A stretch of DNA of 6,157 nucleotides, from positions 1-6,157 of the forward strand of contig CALJDB010000345.1 in NCBI GenBank assembly GCA_938023775.1, in the 5' to 3' direction. Of the stretch, positions 1-6,108 are shown piece after piece (within the stretch, counting starts at the first letter, position 1; each line of letters begins with the position of its first letter). The DNA is from an uncultured Clostridia bacterium. Lineage in GTDB: Bacteria > Bacillota > Clostridia > Oscillospirales > Oscillospiraceae. A program made the position numbers and the translations under genes. The notes beneath the pieces were generated by a model. The model was not told the origin of the DNA, did no database searches, and worked only from the letters and a program-made list of their open reading frames with translations.

Positions 1-1
1 C

Positions 2-301
2 ATGAGTTACCGGGTAGAGTACTCTTCTTCCGGAATCAAAAGAACGCAAATCCGGCAGAGAAACGGCAGAGCCTTGCTGCTGACGGCAGTCTGCTTTCTG
101 ATTTTCCTGCTGATCGTCGGCGGATTCTGGCCGAAAGGGGCGCAGGCGCTTCGGGAGATACTTTTACCCGGCGACAGCGCGGTGACGGCGGCCGCGTGGG
201 CAGAATTGACCCATGAGCTGCACGCCGGGGCGCCGGTGGGCAGCGCGGTGGAGAACTTCTGCCGGGAAGTTTTTGCGAATGCGGGACTTTGTCCGGGTTG
301 A
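2..301 (+). CDS. Small single-span membrane protein of unknown function, possibly 5'-partial
   Basis: I do not recognise this 99-residue protein. It has a basic N-terminal segment (residues 1-23, with Arg/Lys at 4, 13, 14, 18, 20 and 23), one hydrophobic span at about 24-43 (rich in Leu, Ile, Val and Phe) and a mildly acidic, Ala-rich tail of about 55 residues. By the positive-inside rule the N-terminus should be cytoplasmic and the tail outside. No catalytic motif is visible. The ATG is at base 2, so its ribosome binding site lies outside the window and the true start could be further upstream. Its last 23 bases overlap the start of ftsW in another frame, which suggests translational coupling. 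Codon use differs from its neighbours: of seven Arg codons four are CGG, three AGA and none CGC, although CGC dominates downstream. Its place in a division cluster allows an FtsL/DivIC-like or SEDS-accessory role, but no coiled coil supports this and the role stays unknown. Confidence 0.6.
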   Translation: MSYRVEYSSSGIKRTQIRQRNGRALLLTAVCFLIFLLIVGGFWPKGAQALREILLPGDSAVTAAAWAELTHELHAGAPVGSAVENFCREVFANAGLCPG

Positions 302-1463
302 CGTTTCCGCCTGCCTGATGGGCGCGTTTCTGCTGCTGACGCTGCTGCTGCTGACCATCGGCGTCGTGATGGTGCTCTCCGCGAGCTTCGCGCGCGCTTA
401 TTATTCGAGCTCCACGAAGCACACGGCGACTTATTTCTTCACGCGCCAGCTGCTGTTCGCGGCGGTCGGCGTTGCCATCATGATCGTCGCCTCGCGCTTT
501 CCGATCGGGTTTTACCGCCGCTTTTCCGGCGTTATCCTCCTCTTCGCGGGCGTCATGCTGCTGCTCGTGCTCGTCGGCGGCAAGCGCGTCAACGGCGCGC
601 GCCGCTGGTTTGAGGTCGCGGGCGTCACGTTCCAGCCCTCCGAGATCGCGAAGATCGCCGTCATTTTGTTCGACGCGCAGCTCATCTGCCGCTTCAAGAA
701 CAAGATGGGCACCTTCAAATACGGCGTCCTGCCCTTCGCGGCGGTCGCCGCCGTCATCATCGGACTGCTGGTTTTGGAGCCCCACTTTTCCGCCTCCATC
801 ATCATCGTGCTCATCACGGCGACGATGATGTTTCTCGGCGGAACGCGGCTTATCTGGTTCGGCGCGGGACTCGGCGCGATCACGCTGCTGGGCGCGATCG
901 TCCTCACCGCCACGGACTACACCTCCGACCGCATCACCGCGTGGCTCGACCCCTTCGCGGACACGAGCGACACGGGCTACCAGATCGTCCAGAGCCTTTA
1001 CGCCGTCGGCAGCGGCGGCTTCAGCGGGCTCGGGCTCGGCAACAGCCGCCAGAAATACCTCTATCTGCCGGAGGAGCACAACGACTTCATCTTCGCCGTC
1101 GTCTGCGAGGAGCTCGGCTTCATCGGCGCGGCGCTCATTCTGGCGCTCTTCGCGCTGCTCATCTGCCGCGGGTTTTATCTCGCGATGCACTGCCGCGACC
1201 GCTACAGCGCGCTCGTCTGCGCGGGGATCACGGCGCTGCTGGCGTTTCAGGTGATCCTGAACGTCGCCGTCGTTACGAATCTCATCCCCTGCACGGGCAT
1301 TTCGCTGCCGTTTTTCTCTTACGGCGGTACCGCACTGCTCATCCAGCTCGCCGAAATGGGGATCATCCTGTCTATCTCGCGCGACATTCCGGAGAAAAAA
1401 TTCATCCGCCCGAAGCGGAAGGTTCCGCGGACGCCGCAGAATCAGGGAGGCGCTCAGAAATGA
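279..1463 (+). CDS. ftsW: SEDS-family peptidoglycan glycosyltransferase FtsW/SpoVE
   Basis: This 394-residue polytopic membrane protein belongs to the SEDS family (FtsW/RodA/SpoVE), which polymerises lipid II into glycan strands with a partner class B penicillin-binding protein. Visible hallmarks are a hydrophobic first span from about residue 12, GARRWFEV and FQPSE (118-122) at the conserved loop, LEPHFSAS, the LPEEHNDFIFAV segment whose Asp269 matches the essential SEDS aspartate, and PFFSYGG (344-350) near the C-terminus. The tail is Lys/Arg/Pro-rich and probably cytoplasmic. Length fits the family. I chose ATG 279 because GGGAAG at 264-269 is 9 bases upstream; an in-frame TTG at 273 is too close to that site, and the ATG at 213 would add a non-hydrophobic, Arg/Trp-rich extension without a binding site. 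The gene overlaps murG by four bases. The position directly before murG is that of spoVE in Bacillus subtilis, so a sporulation role is possible; sequence alone does not separate FtsW from SpoVE here. Confidence 0.95.
   Translation: MRDFVRVDVSACLMGAFLLLTLLLLTIGVVMVLSASFARAYYSSSTKHTATYFFTRQLLFAAVGVAIMIVASRFPIGFYRRFSGVILLFAGVMLLLVLVGGKRVNGARRWFEVAGVTFQPSEIAKIAVILFDAQLICRFKNKMGTFKYGVLPFAAVAAVIIGLLVLEPHFSASIIIVLITATMMFLGGTRLIWFGAGLGAITLLGAIVLTATDYTSDRITAWLDPFADTSDTGYQIVQSLYAVGSGGFSGLGLGNSRQKYLYLPEEHNDFIFAVVCEELGFIGAALILALFALLICRGFYLAMHCRDRYSALVCAGITALLAFQVILNVAVVTNLIPCTGISLPFFSYGGTALLIQLAEMGIILSISRDIPEKKFIRPKRKVPRTPQNQGGAQK
1445..1450 (+). promoter_or_regulatory. Ribosome binding site of murG
   Basis: GGGAGG lies inside the last codons of ftsW, 9 bases before the ATG at 1460. 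It supports that start over any position in the long upstream open stretch of the same frame. That stretch, from about 941, is only a shadow of ftsW. Confidence 0.8.
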
Positions 1464-2581
1464 AATTCATCTTTGCCTGCGGAGGCACCGCGGGCCATAT
1501 CAACCCGGCGCTCGCCGTGGCGAGCCGCCTGCGTGAAGCGGTGCCGGACGCGGAGATCTTATTCATCGGCGCGCAGGGGATGATGGAGACGGAGCTCGTC
1601 CCGCGGGAGGGCTACCCGATCCGCACCGTAGAGATCAGCAACTTAAGCCGCAGCATCTCCCTTGCGGGGCTGAAGCATAATCTCCACACGGCGAAGACCG
1701 TCCTGACCGCGACGCGGGCGGCGAAGGCGATCATCCGCGATTTCGCGCCCGACACCGTCGTCGGCACGGGCGGCTATGTCTGTTACCCGGCTCTCCGCGC
1801 CGCCCACGAGCTCGGCATCCCGACGCTGGTCCACGAATCCAACGCCGTGCCGGGGCTCACGACGAAGATGCTCGCCGGTATGGTCGACTGCGTGATGGTC
1901 GGCTTTGCCCACGTCGCGGGCAATTACCCGAAGCGCGCCCGCGTGGAATACACCGGGACGCCCGTGCGGACGGAGTTTTCCGCGCTCACGCAGCCGGAAG
2001 CCAAGGCAAAGCTCGGCGTTCCGGCGGATAAGCCGCTGCTGCTCTCCGTCTGGGGCAGCCTCGGCAGCGGACATATCAACGCGATGATGCCGGCGTTTGC
2101 CGCGCTCTGCTGCGAAAGGCGGGAGTTCACCCTGCTCCATTCCGCGGGGCGCCGCGGCTATGCCCAGCTGACGGAGCGCATGGCGGAGCGCGGGCTCGCC
2201 GACGCCGCGGACCGCGGCGCGGAGATCCGCGAGTATATTTACGATATGGGCACGGCGATGACCGCCGCGGACCTCGTGATGTGCCGCTCCGGTGCGGCGA
2301 CGCTCAGCGAGCTTCAGCTGCTCGGCAAGCCCGCGCTGCTCGTGCCGAGCCCGAACGTCACGAACCACCAGCAGGAGCGAAACGCCGAAGCGCTCGCCGC
2401 TTCGGGCGCGGCAAGGGTGCTCCGCGAGGGCGAATTTGACGCCGCGGGGCTCTATGAAGCCGCCGCCGCGCTGCTGCGCGACCGGGAGACGCTCGAAAAA
2501 ATGGCGCTCGACATGCGCGACGGCGGCGTTCCCGACGCGGCGGAGCGCATCGCGTCGCTGATTCTCGGATTTGTAAAATAA
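1460..2581 (+). CDS. murG: UDP-GlcNAc:lipid I N-acetylglucosaminyltransferase MurG
   Basis: MurG transfers GlcNAc from UDP-GlcNAc to undecaprenyl-PP-MurNAc-pentapeptide (lipid I), making lipid II on the cytoplasmic face of the membrane. The 373-residue protein shows the GT-B, family GT28 layout. The N-domain has the loop GGTAGHINPA (8-17; His13 matches the catalytic-site histidine), GTGGYVCYP (102-110) and ESNAVPGLT (from Glu126, with Asn128). The C-domain begins near the Gly-rich loop WGSLGSGHIN (198-207), followed by CRSGAATLSE (275-284, Glu284 matching the UDP-GlcNAc ribose-binding Glu) and HQQERNA (303-309, the Gln pair that binds GlcNAc). The start codon overlaps the ftsW stop as ATGA, typical of translational coupling. 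The third Gly-rich loop reads GSLGSG where Escherichia coli has GGSQGA. The identification is secure from the ordered motifs. Confidence 0.97.
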   Translation: MKFIFACGGTAGHINPALAVASRLREAVPDAEILFIGAQGMMETELVPREGYPIRTVEISNLSRSISLAGLKHNLHTAKTVLTATRAAKAIIRDFAPDTVVGTGGYVCYPALRAAHELGIPTLVHESNAVPGLTTKMLAGMVDCVMVGFAHVAGNYPKRARVEYTGTPVRTEFSALTQPEAKAKLGVPADKPLLLSVWGSLGSGHINAMMPAFAALCCERREFTLLHSAGRRGYAQLTERMAERGLADAADRGAEIREYIYDMGTAMTAADLVMCRSGAATLSELQLLGKPALLVPSPNVTNHQQERNAEALAASGAARVLREGEFDAAGLYEAAAALLRDRETLEKMALDMRDGGVPDAAERIASLILGFVK

Positions 2582-2612
2582 ACGCACGCTTTTTGTCCCT
2601 CTGCATAGGATG

Positions 2613-2629
2613 ACTTGAAAAATTCAAGT
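2613..2629 (+). repeat. Perfect 7-bp inverted repeat in the murG-murA gap
   Basis: The arms ACTTGAA (2613-2619) and TTCAAGT (2623-2629) are separated by AAA. The repeat sits in the 67-base gap between murG and murA and ends 6 bases before the murA ribosome binding site. It is AT-rich and lacks a following T-run, so it is not a terminator. It could be a weak RNA hairpin affecting murA translation, a protein-binding operator, or chance. Confidence 0.5.
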
Positions 2630-2635
2630 GTAAGC

Positions 2636-2641
2636 GGAGGG
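2636..2641 (+). promoter_or_regulatory. Ribosome binding site of murA
   Basis: GGAGGG stands 7 bases before the ATG at 2649, a near-ideal spacing, and fixes the murA start. The resulting N-terminus aligns with E. coli MurA with an offset of at most one residue at the catalytic positions. Confidence 0.85.
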
Positions 2642-2648
2642 TGCGATC

Positions 2649-3902
2649 ATGCCGGTCTGGAGCGTCTGCGGCGGAAACGAGCTGCGCGGGAGCGCGGCGG
2701 TGCAGGGGAGCAAGAACGCGGTGCTGCCGATCCTGGCGGCGAGCCTGCTGAGCGGCGGGGAGACCCGCCTCACGAACTGCCCGCATCTGCTGGATGTGGA
2801 CGCCTCGGCGGAGATTCTTCGCCACCTCGGCTGCCGCGTGATGCAAAACGGAGGGGAAATTATGGTAGACTCCTCCGGAATGAGCGAAAACCACATTCCC
2901 CACGCTCTCATGTTAAAGATGCGCTCGTCCGTGATGTATATGGGTGCGATTTTAGCGCGCTGCGGGGAGGTTCGGCTCTCCACGCCCGGCGGCTGCGAGC
3001 TCGGCAGCCGCCCGATCGATCTGCATCTCGCCGCGCTCCGCGCCCTCGGCGCGGAGGTGGAGGAGACCGGCGGCGAGGTCGTCTGCCGCGCCGGGCGCGG
3101 TCTGCGCGGAACGCATCTCAATCTCGATTTCCCCAGCGTCGGCGCGACGGAAAACGCCATGCTCGCCGCCTGCGCGGCGGAGGGCGAGACCGTCATCACG
3201 AACGCCGCGCGCGAGCCGGAGATCGAGGACCTCCAGCGCTTTCTCTGCGCCGCGGGCGCGAAAATTTCCGGCGCGGGAACGCCGGAGATCGCCGTCGCGG
3301 GTTTTGCTCCCCGCGCCGTGACGGAGCACCGCGTCATGCCGGACCGCATCGCCGCCGCGACTTATCTCTGCGCCGCTGCCGCCGCGGGCGGCGACGTGCT
3401 GCTGACGGACGCGGTCCCGGCGCATATCGAGACCGTCTGCGCCGTGCTGCGCCAGATGGGCTGCGCCGTCGTCGCGGGCAGCAGCAGCGTCCGGCTGCGC
3501 CGCAGCGGGGCGATGCGCGCCTGCCGCCCGGTCGTCACGAAGCCCTATCCCGGCTTCCCGACAGACGCTCAGGCGCTGCTCATGGCGGCGAGCCTGCGCG
3601 CCGACGGCACGAGCGTTTTTGTGGAAAACATCTTTGAAAACCGCTTCCGCCATGTAGCGGAGCTCCGCCGCCTCGGTGCGGACATCCGCACGGAGGGCCG
3701 CGTCGCGATGGTGACGGGCGTCCGCCGGCTCACCGGCGCGCCGCTCACGGCGTGCGACCTGCGCGGCGGGGCTGCGATGGTCGTCGCCGCGCTCGCCGCG
3801 GAGGGGGAGAGCACCGTGCGCGACAGCGGACATATCGAGCGCGGCTACGACCGCCTTGCCGGGACGCTCCGCGCCCTCGGCGCGGACGTGCGCCGGGAAT
3901 AA
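2649..3902 (+). CDS. murA: UDP-N-acetylglucosamine 1-carboxyvinyltransferase MurA
   Basis: MurA performs the first committed step of peptidoglycan synthesis in the cytoplasm: enolpyruvyl transfer from phosphoenolpyruvate to UDP-GlcNAc. The 417-residue length matches the family (419 in E. coli). The key residues are present: Lys22-Asn23 in GSKNAVLP, Arg92 in KMRSS, Cys116 in PGGCELGSRPIDLH (equivalent to E. coli Cys115, the residue alkylated by fosfomycin), SVGATENAML, AAREPEIEDL, Asp306 in YPGFPTDAQA (E. coli Asp305), ENRFRHV, DLRGGAA and Arg398 in HIERGYDRL (E. coli Arg397). Having Cys rather than Asp at 116 predicts that the enzyme is not intrinsically fosfomycin-resistant. Many Firmicutes carry two MurA paralogues, and this window cannot tell whether another exists. 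The gene lies between murG and divIB, where Bacillus subtilis has murB. No promoter is evident before it, so read-through from ftsW-murG is likely. Confidence 0.97.
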   Translation: MPVWSVCGGNELRGSAAVQGSKNAVLPILAASLLSGGETRLTNCPHLLDVDASAEILRHLGCRVMQNGGEIMVDSSGMSENHIPHALMLKMRSSVMYMGAILARCGEVRLSTPGGCELGSRPIDLHLAALRALGAEVEETGGEVVCRAGRGLRGTHLNLDFPSVGATENAMLAACAAEGETVITNAAREPEIEDLQRFLCAAGAKISGAGTPEIAVAGFAPRAVTEHRVMPDRIAAATYLCAAAAAGGDVLLTDAVPAHIETVCAVLRQMGCAVVAGSSSVRLRRSGAMRACRPVVTKPYPGFPTDAQALLMAASLRADGTSVFVENIFENRFRHVAELRRLGADIRTEGRVAMVTGVRRLTGAPLTACDLRGGAAMVVAALAAEGESTVRDSGHIERGYDRLAGTLRALGADVRRE

Positions 3903-3918
3903 TCCCGCCGGACGGGAT
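3902..3918 (+). repeat. Small hairpin in the murA-divIB gap
   Basis: ATCCCG (3902-3907) and CGGGAT (3913-3918) can form a 6-bp stem with the 5-base loop CCGGA. It starts within the murA stop codon. No T-run follows, so it is unlikely to terminate transcription. It might protect the upstream message end or slow ribosomes, or have no role. Confidence 0.45.
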
Positions 3919-3935
3919 GCAAACTAAAGCAAAGC

Positions 3936-3941
3936 AGGAGG
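3936..3941 (+). promoter_or_regulatory. Ribosome binding site that favours a TTG start for divIB
   Basis: AGGAGG is a full match to the Shine-Dalgarno core. It is 9 bases from the TTG at 3951 but 15 bases from the in-frame ATG at 3957. The spacing argues for TTG as the main start; the two choices differ by only two residues. Confidence 0.75.
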
Positions 3942-3950
3942 CATCGGACT

Positions 3951-4700
3951 TTGACCATGAACCAAAGCGCAAGAAAAAAGAAAAAACGCAGCGCGCTCTT
4001 CGCGCCGGTGTCGTTCCTCATCGTATGCGCGGCGCTCGCGCTCGCGCTCTCCGTCTTTTTCCGCGTCTCGACGATCGAGGTGCGCGGCAACTCGTTTTAT
4101 ACGAGCGAGGAGGTCATCGAGGCGAGCGGCATCGAGACGGGGGATAACCTCTTTTTCTTAAACCGCTTCACCGCGAACAGCCGCATCTTCTCGCGATTGC
4201 CCTACGTGGAGACCGCCTCGGTCGACCGCGTCTGGCCCGGTACCGTGGTCATCACGGTCACGGAGAGCAGCGCCATCGCCTGCGTCACGACGGAGACGGG
4301 CGTCTGGGTCATCGACCGCACCTGCAAGCTCCTCGCCGAGGCGCAGAGCGGCGACCTCGCGGGGCTCATCCGCGTGGAGGGCATCACGCCCATCGCGCCG
4401 GACGTCGGCGAGATCATCGCCGCGGGCGACGCGGAAAAGCCGAAGGTGAACTATCTCGCCGCCATCCTGCGTCAGATCTCCGACCTCGGCATGCAGGGGG
4501 ACGTCACCTATATCGACATCTCCAACGTTGCAAGCCCCAGCTTCGATTATCTTGGGCGCTTCACCGTGAAGCTCGGCACGAACGACGATCTGGAGTATAA
4601 ATTCCAAGTGCTCCTGAGCGCCGTGGATGCGCTCGCGGAGGGCGACCGCGGCACGCTGGACCTCAGCATCGACCGCCGCGCCCACCTCACTTATGACTAA
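3951..4700 (+). CDS. divIB: Cell division protein DivIB/FtsQ (POTRA domain)
   Basis: DivIB/FtsQ is a bitopic divisome protein that links with FtsL and DivIC/FtsB and helps control septal peptidoglycan synthesis. The 249 residues (from TTG) contain a strongly basic cytoplasmic N-terminus (Arg/Lys at 8-13), one membrane span at about 15-37, and then a POTRA domain at about 38-107. The POTRA shows FRVSTIEVRGN, the middle helices and the diagnostic LPYVETASVDRVWPGTVVITVTES. A beta-rich domain of about 130 residues follows up to the C-terminus, near the family's usual size (about 260 in Bacillus). The start is TTG 3951 or ATG 3957; the ribosome binding site favours TTG. It lies 48 bases after murA, probably in the same transcript, and is followed by a promoter region rather than by ftsA. 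Sequence conservation outside the POTRA is low, as usual for this family, so the assignment rests on architecture, the POTRA signature and position. Confidence 0.93.
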   Translation: MTMNQSARKKKKRSALFAPVSFLIVCAALALALSVFFRVSTIEVRGNSFYTSEEVIEASGIETGDNLFFLNRFTANSRIFSRLPYVETASVDRVWPGTVVITVTESSAIACVTTETGVWVIDRTCKLLAEAQSGDLAGLIRVEGITPIAPDVGEIIAAGDAEKPKVNYLAAILRQISDLGMQGDVTYIDISNVASPSFDYLGRFTVKLGTNDDLEYKFQVLLSAVDALAEGDRGTLDLSIDRRAHLTYD

Positions 4701-4734
4701 ACCGTGAAAAATCTGTCCATCCGCCAAAAAAACA

Positions 4735-4763
4735 TTGACCTTGACGGAAAAATGGATTAGAAT
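4735..4763 (+). promoter_or_regulatory. Sigma-A-type promoter for ftsZ
   Basis: TTGACC at 4735-4740 and TAGAAT at 4758-4763 are separated by exactly 17 bases. Each hexamer matches the housekeeping consensus at five of six positions. The surrounding DNA is AT-rich, in clear contrast to the GC-rich genes around it. Transcription would start near 4770, giving an ftsZ leader of about 84 bases. A second TTGACG directly abuts the first -35 box but would leave only 11 bases to the -10, so the first is the functional candidate. This would let ftsZ be expressed independently of the upstream wall genes. Confidence 0.8.
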
Positions 4764-4767
4764 AAAT

Positions 4768-4777
4768 TGAATATTCA
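4768..4777 (+). repeat. 10-base perfect palindrome at the predicted ftsZ transcription start
   Basis: TGAATATTCA is fully self-complementary and spans the expected start site of the ftsZ promoter, where a repressor could act. A 10-base palindrome occurs several times by chance in a window of this length, so only its position makes it notable. Confidence 0.35.
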
Positions 4778-4808
4778 GATTTTGCAGCCCCGGATTTCAA
4801 AATACTAA

Positions 4809-4823
4809 GCGGCGAAGCGCCGC
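4809..4823 (+). promoter_or_regulatory. GC-rich hairpin in the ftsZ leader
   Basis: GCGGCG (4809-4814) and CGCCGC (4818-4823) form a 6-bp all-GC stem with the loop AAG in an otherwise AT-rich leader, 16 bases before the ftsZ ribosome binding site. No T-run follows, so it is not an attenuator of the intrinsic-terminator type. It might stabilise the message or affect ribosome loading. Confidence 0.5.
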
Positions 4824-4839
4824 AATCGGATAAATTATT

Positions 4840-4845
4840 GGGAGG
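4840..4845 (+). promoter_or_regulatory. Ribosome binding site of ftsZ
   Basis: GGGAGG stands 8 bases before the ATG at 4854 in A-rich surroundings, predicting efficient initiation. It is consistent with FtsZ being an abundant protein. Confidence 0.85.
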
Positions 4846-4853
4846 AAATAGAT

Positions 4854-5987
4854 ATGGCATTCGTACCTGAAACCGGTCCGGAAAATGTTGTGACGCTGAA
4901 GGTCGTCGGCGTCGGCGGCGCGGGAAACAACGTTGTCAACCGCATGGTCAGCTCCGGCACCAAGGGTGTGGAATTTATCGCCGTCAACACGGACAAGCAG
5001 GCGCTCGCGATCTCCAACGCGGACCAGAAGATCCAGATCGGCGAAAAGCTGACACATGGACAGGGCGCGGGCTCCGACCCGGACGTCGGCAAGCGCAGCG
5101 CGGAGGAAAACCGCAACAATATCGCCAAGTGCTTTGAGGACGCGGACATGGTATTCATCACCGCCGGCATGGGCGGCGGCACAGGCACCGGCGCGGCTCC
5201 CGTCGTGGCGGAGATCGCCAAGGAAGCCGGCATCCTGACCGTCGGCGTCGTCACCCGCCCGTTCACCTTCGAGGGTAAGCGGCGCGCGGAGCAGGCCAAG
5301 CGCGGCGTCGAGGAGCTGCTCGGCAAGGTTGACAGCCTTATCATCATCCCCAATGACCGCCTGAAGTTCGCTACCGATCAGAAGGTCACGTTCGCGAACG
5401 CCTTCGAGATCGCGGACGACGTGCTGCGTCAGGCTGTGGTCTCCATCTCCGACCTCATCAAGAACACCGGCTTCATCAACCTCGACTTTGCGGACGTCAC
5501 CTGCATCATGAAGGACGCGGGCTACGCCCACATGGGCGTCGGCGTTGCCGACGGCAAGGACAAGGCGGAGCAGGCAGCCCGCGCCGCCATCGAGAGCCCG
5601 CTGCTGGAGACCAGCATCAACGGCGCGCACGGCGTGCTCATCAACATCACCGGCTCCGCCGATATGGGCCTTGAGGACGTCGAAGCCGCCGCGAGCCTCG
5701 TGCAGGAGGCTGCGCATCCGGACGCGAACATCATCTTCGGCGCGACCTTCGACGACGCGATGGAGGACCAGATCCGCGTGACCGTCATTGCCACCGGCTT
5801 TGAAGACAGCAAGACCGCCGCGAAGCCCGCCGGCGTGGAAGCCAAGGCCGAGGAGCTTTTCTCCGCCGCCTCCGGCATGGCAGCCGAGGCAGCCAAGCCC
5901 GCCGAGGCGCCGAAGGCGGAAGAGCGCGGCACGGACACGGAGGAGGACCCCTTCGACAGCATCTTCAAGATCTTCAACAGCAAGTAA
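4854..5987 (+). CDS. ftsZ: Cell division GTPase FtsZ
   Basis: FtsZ is the tubulin-like GTPase that polymerises at mid-cell into the Z-ring and recruits the divisome. The 377 residues show the GTP-binding domain with GVGGAGNN (19-26), NTDKQAL, the tubulin signature [10 protein letters not shown] (107-116), and [10 protein letters not shown]. The T7 loop NLDFAD (209-214) provides Asp211 and Asp214, which complete the GTPase site of the neighbouring subunit. The C-terminal globular domain ends near residue 317, after [13 protein letters not shown] charged Ala/Lys/Glu/Pro-rich linker of about 45 residues follows (318-362). The last residues, [13 protein letters not shown], do not match the usual C-terminal peptide (IPxFLR-like, as in LDIPTFLR of Bacillus) that binds FtsA, SepF and other partners. 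The gene has its own promoter and a terminator, and no ftsA lies before it. Confidence 0.99.
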   Translation: MAFVPETGPENVVTLKVVGVGGAGNNVVNRMVSSGTKGVEFIAVNTDKQALAISNADQKIQIGEKLTHGQGAGSDPDVGKRSAEENRNNIAKCFEDADMVFITAGMGGGTGTGAAPVVAEIAKEAGILTVGVVTRPFTFEGKRRAEQAKRGVEELLGKVDSLIIIPNDRLKFATDQKVTFANAFEIADDVLRQAVVSISDLIKNTGFINLDFADVTCIMKDAGYAHMGVGVADGKDKAEQAARAAIESPLLETSINGAHGVLINITGSADMGLEDVEAAASLVQEAAHPDANIIFGATFDDAMEDQIRVTVIATGFEDSKTAAKPAGVEAKAEELFSAASGMAAEAAKPAEAPKAEERGTDTEEDPFDSIFKIFNSK

Positions 5988-6023
5988 GCGTTCTTTCGCG
6001 CCAAGCACCCGTAATTTTTTCAG

Positions 6024-6061
6024 CTTCCCCGGCTCCGGCTGACCGGCGCCGGGGAAGTTTT
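6024..6061 (+). terminator. Rho-independent terminator after ftsZ
   Basis: CTTCCCCGGC (6024-6033) pairs perfectly over 10 bp with GCCGGGGAAG (6048-6057). Inside, after a single mismatch, CCGG (6035-6038) pairs with CCGG (6043-6046) around a CTGA loop. TTTT (6058-6061) follows immediately. The T-run is short, but the stem is long and very GC-rich. It lies 36 bases after the ftsZ stop and marks the end of the ftsZ transcript. The reverse strand has no T-run after the stem, so it should act only on + strand transcripts. Confidence 0.85.
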
Positions 6062-6093
6062 GGCTTGCAGCGCGCATAGACTTTTCCGCAGAG

Positions 6094-6101
6094 AGGAGGG
6101 G
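6094..6101 (+). promoter_or_regulatory. Ribosome binding site of the gene cut by the window end
   Basis: AGGAGGGG is a strong Shine-Dalgarno match 7 bases before a CTG codon at 6109. There is no ATG, GTG or TTG in that frame at suitable spacing, so it points to a CTG start. Confidence 0.6.
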
Positions 6102-6108
6102 ACGGGAT

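Noticed and set aside
36..1190. 384-residue open frame on the minus strand opposite ftsW
   Set aside because: It consists of low-complexity, Arg/Glu/Asp/Ala-rich sequence that arises from the complement of a gene with extreme GC third-position bias. It has no recognisable domain and runs opposite a clear SEDS protein.
941..1459. Apparent N-terminal extension of MurG inside ftsW
   Set aside because: The frame is open upstream but reads as Arg/Pro/His-rich nonsense. The real start at 1460 has a ribosome binding site and the MurG N-terminal motif directly after it.
2586..2612. Possible late-sporulation (sigma-K-like) promoter, CAC then 16 bases then CATAGGATG, before murA
   Set aside because: The motifs are short and degenerate, and the last consensus base is wrong. 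Another GCATAG at 6074-6079 has no matching -35. Evidence is too weak without transcript data.
2615..3637. Arg-rich + strand open frame over murA, and long minus-strand frames over murG and murA
   Set aside because: These are shadow frames of GC-rich genes with composition unlike real proteins; MurG and MurA in the other frames are unambiguous.
4716..4756. Terminator after divIB from TCCAT...ATGGA pairing
   Set aside because: The 5-bp arms are too far apart and overlap the promoter, and no T-run follows. Read-through from divIB into ftsZ therefore remains possible.
6013..6020. T-run after ftsZ as a first terminator
   Set aside because: AATTTTTT has no stable hairpin immediately before it; the real stem lies downstream at 6024-6057.
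4797..6077. 426-residue minus-strand open frame opposite ftsZ
   Set aside because: It mirrors the codon pattern of FtsZ, has no recognisable domain, and crosses both the ftsZ leader and the terminator.
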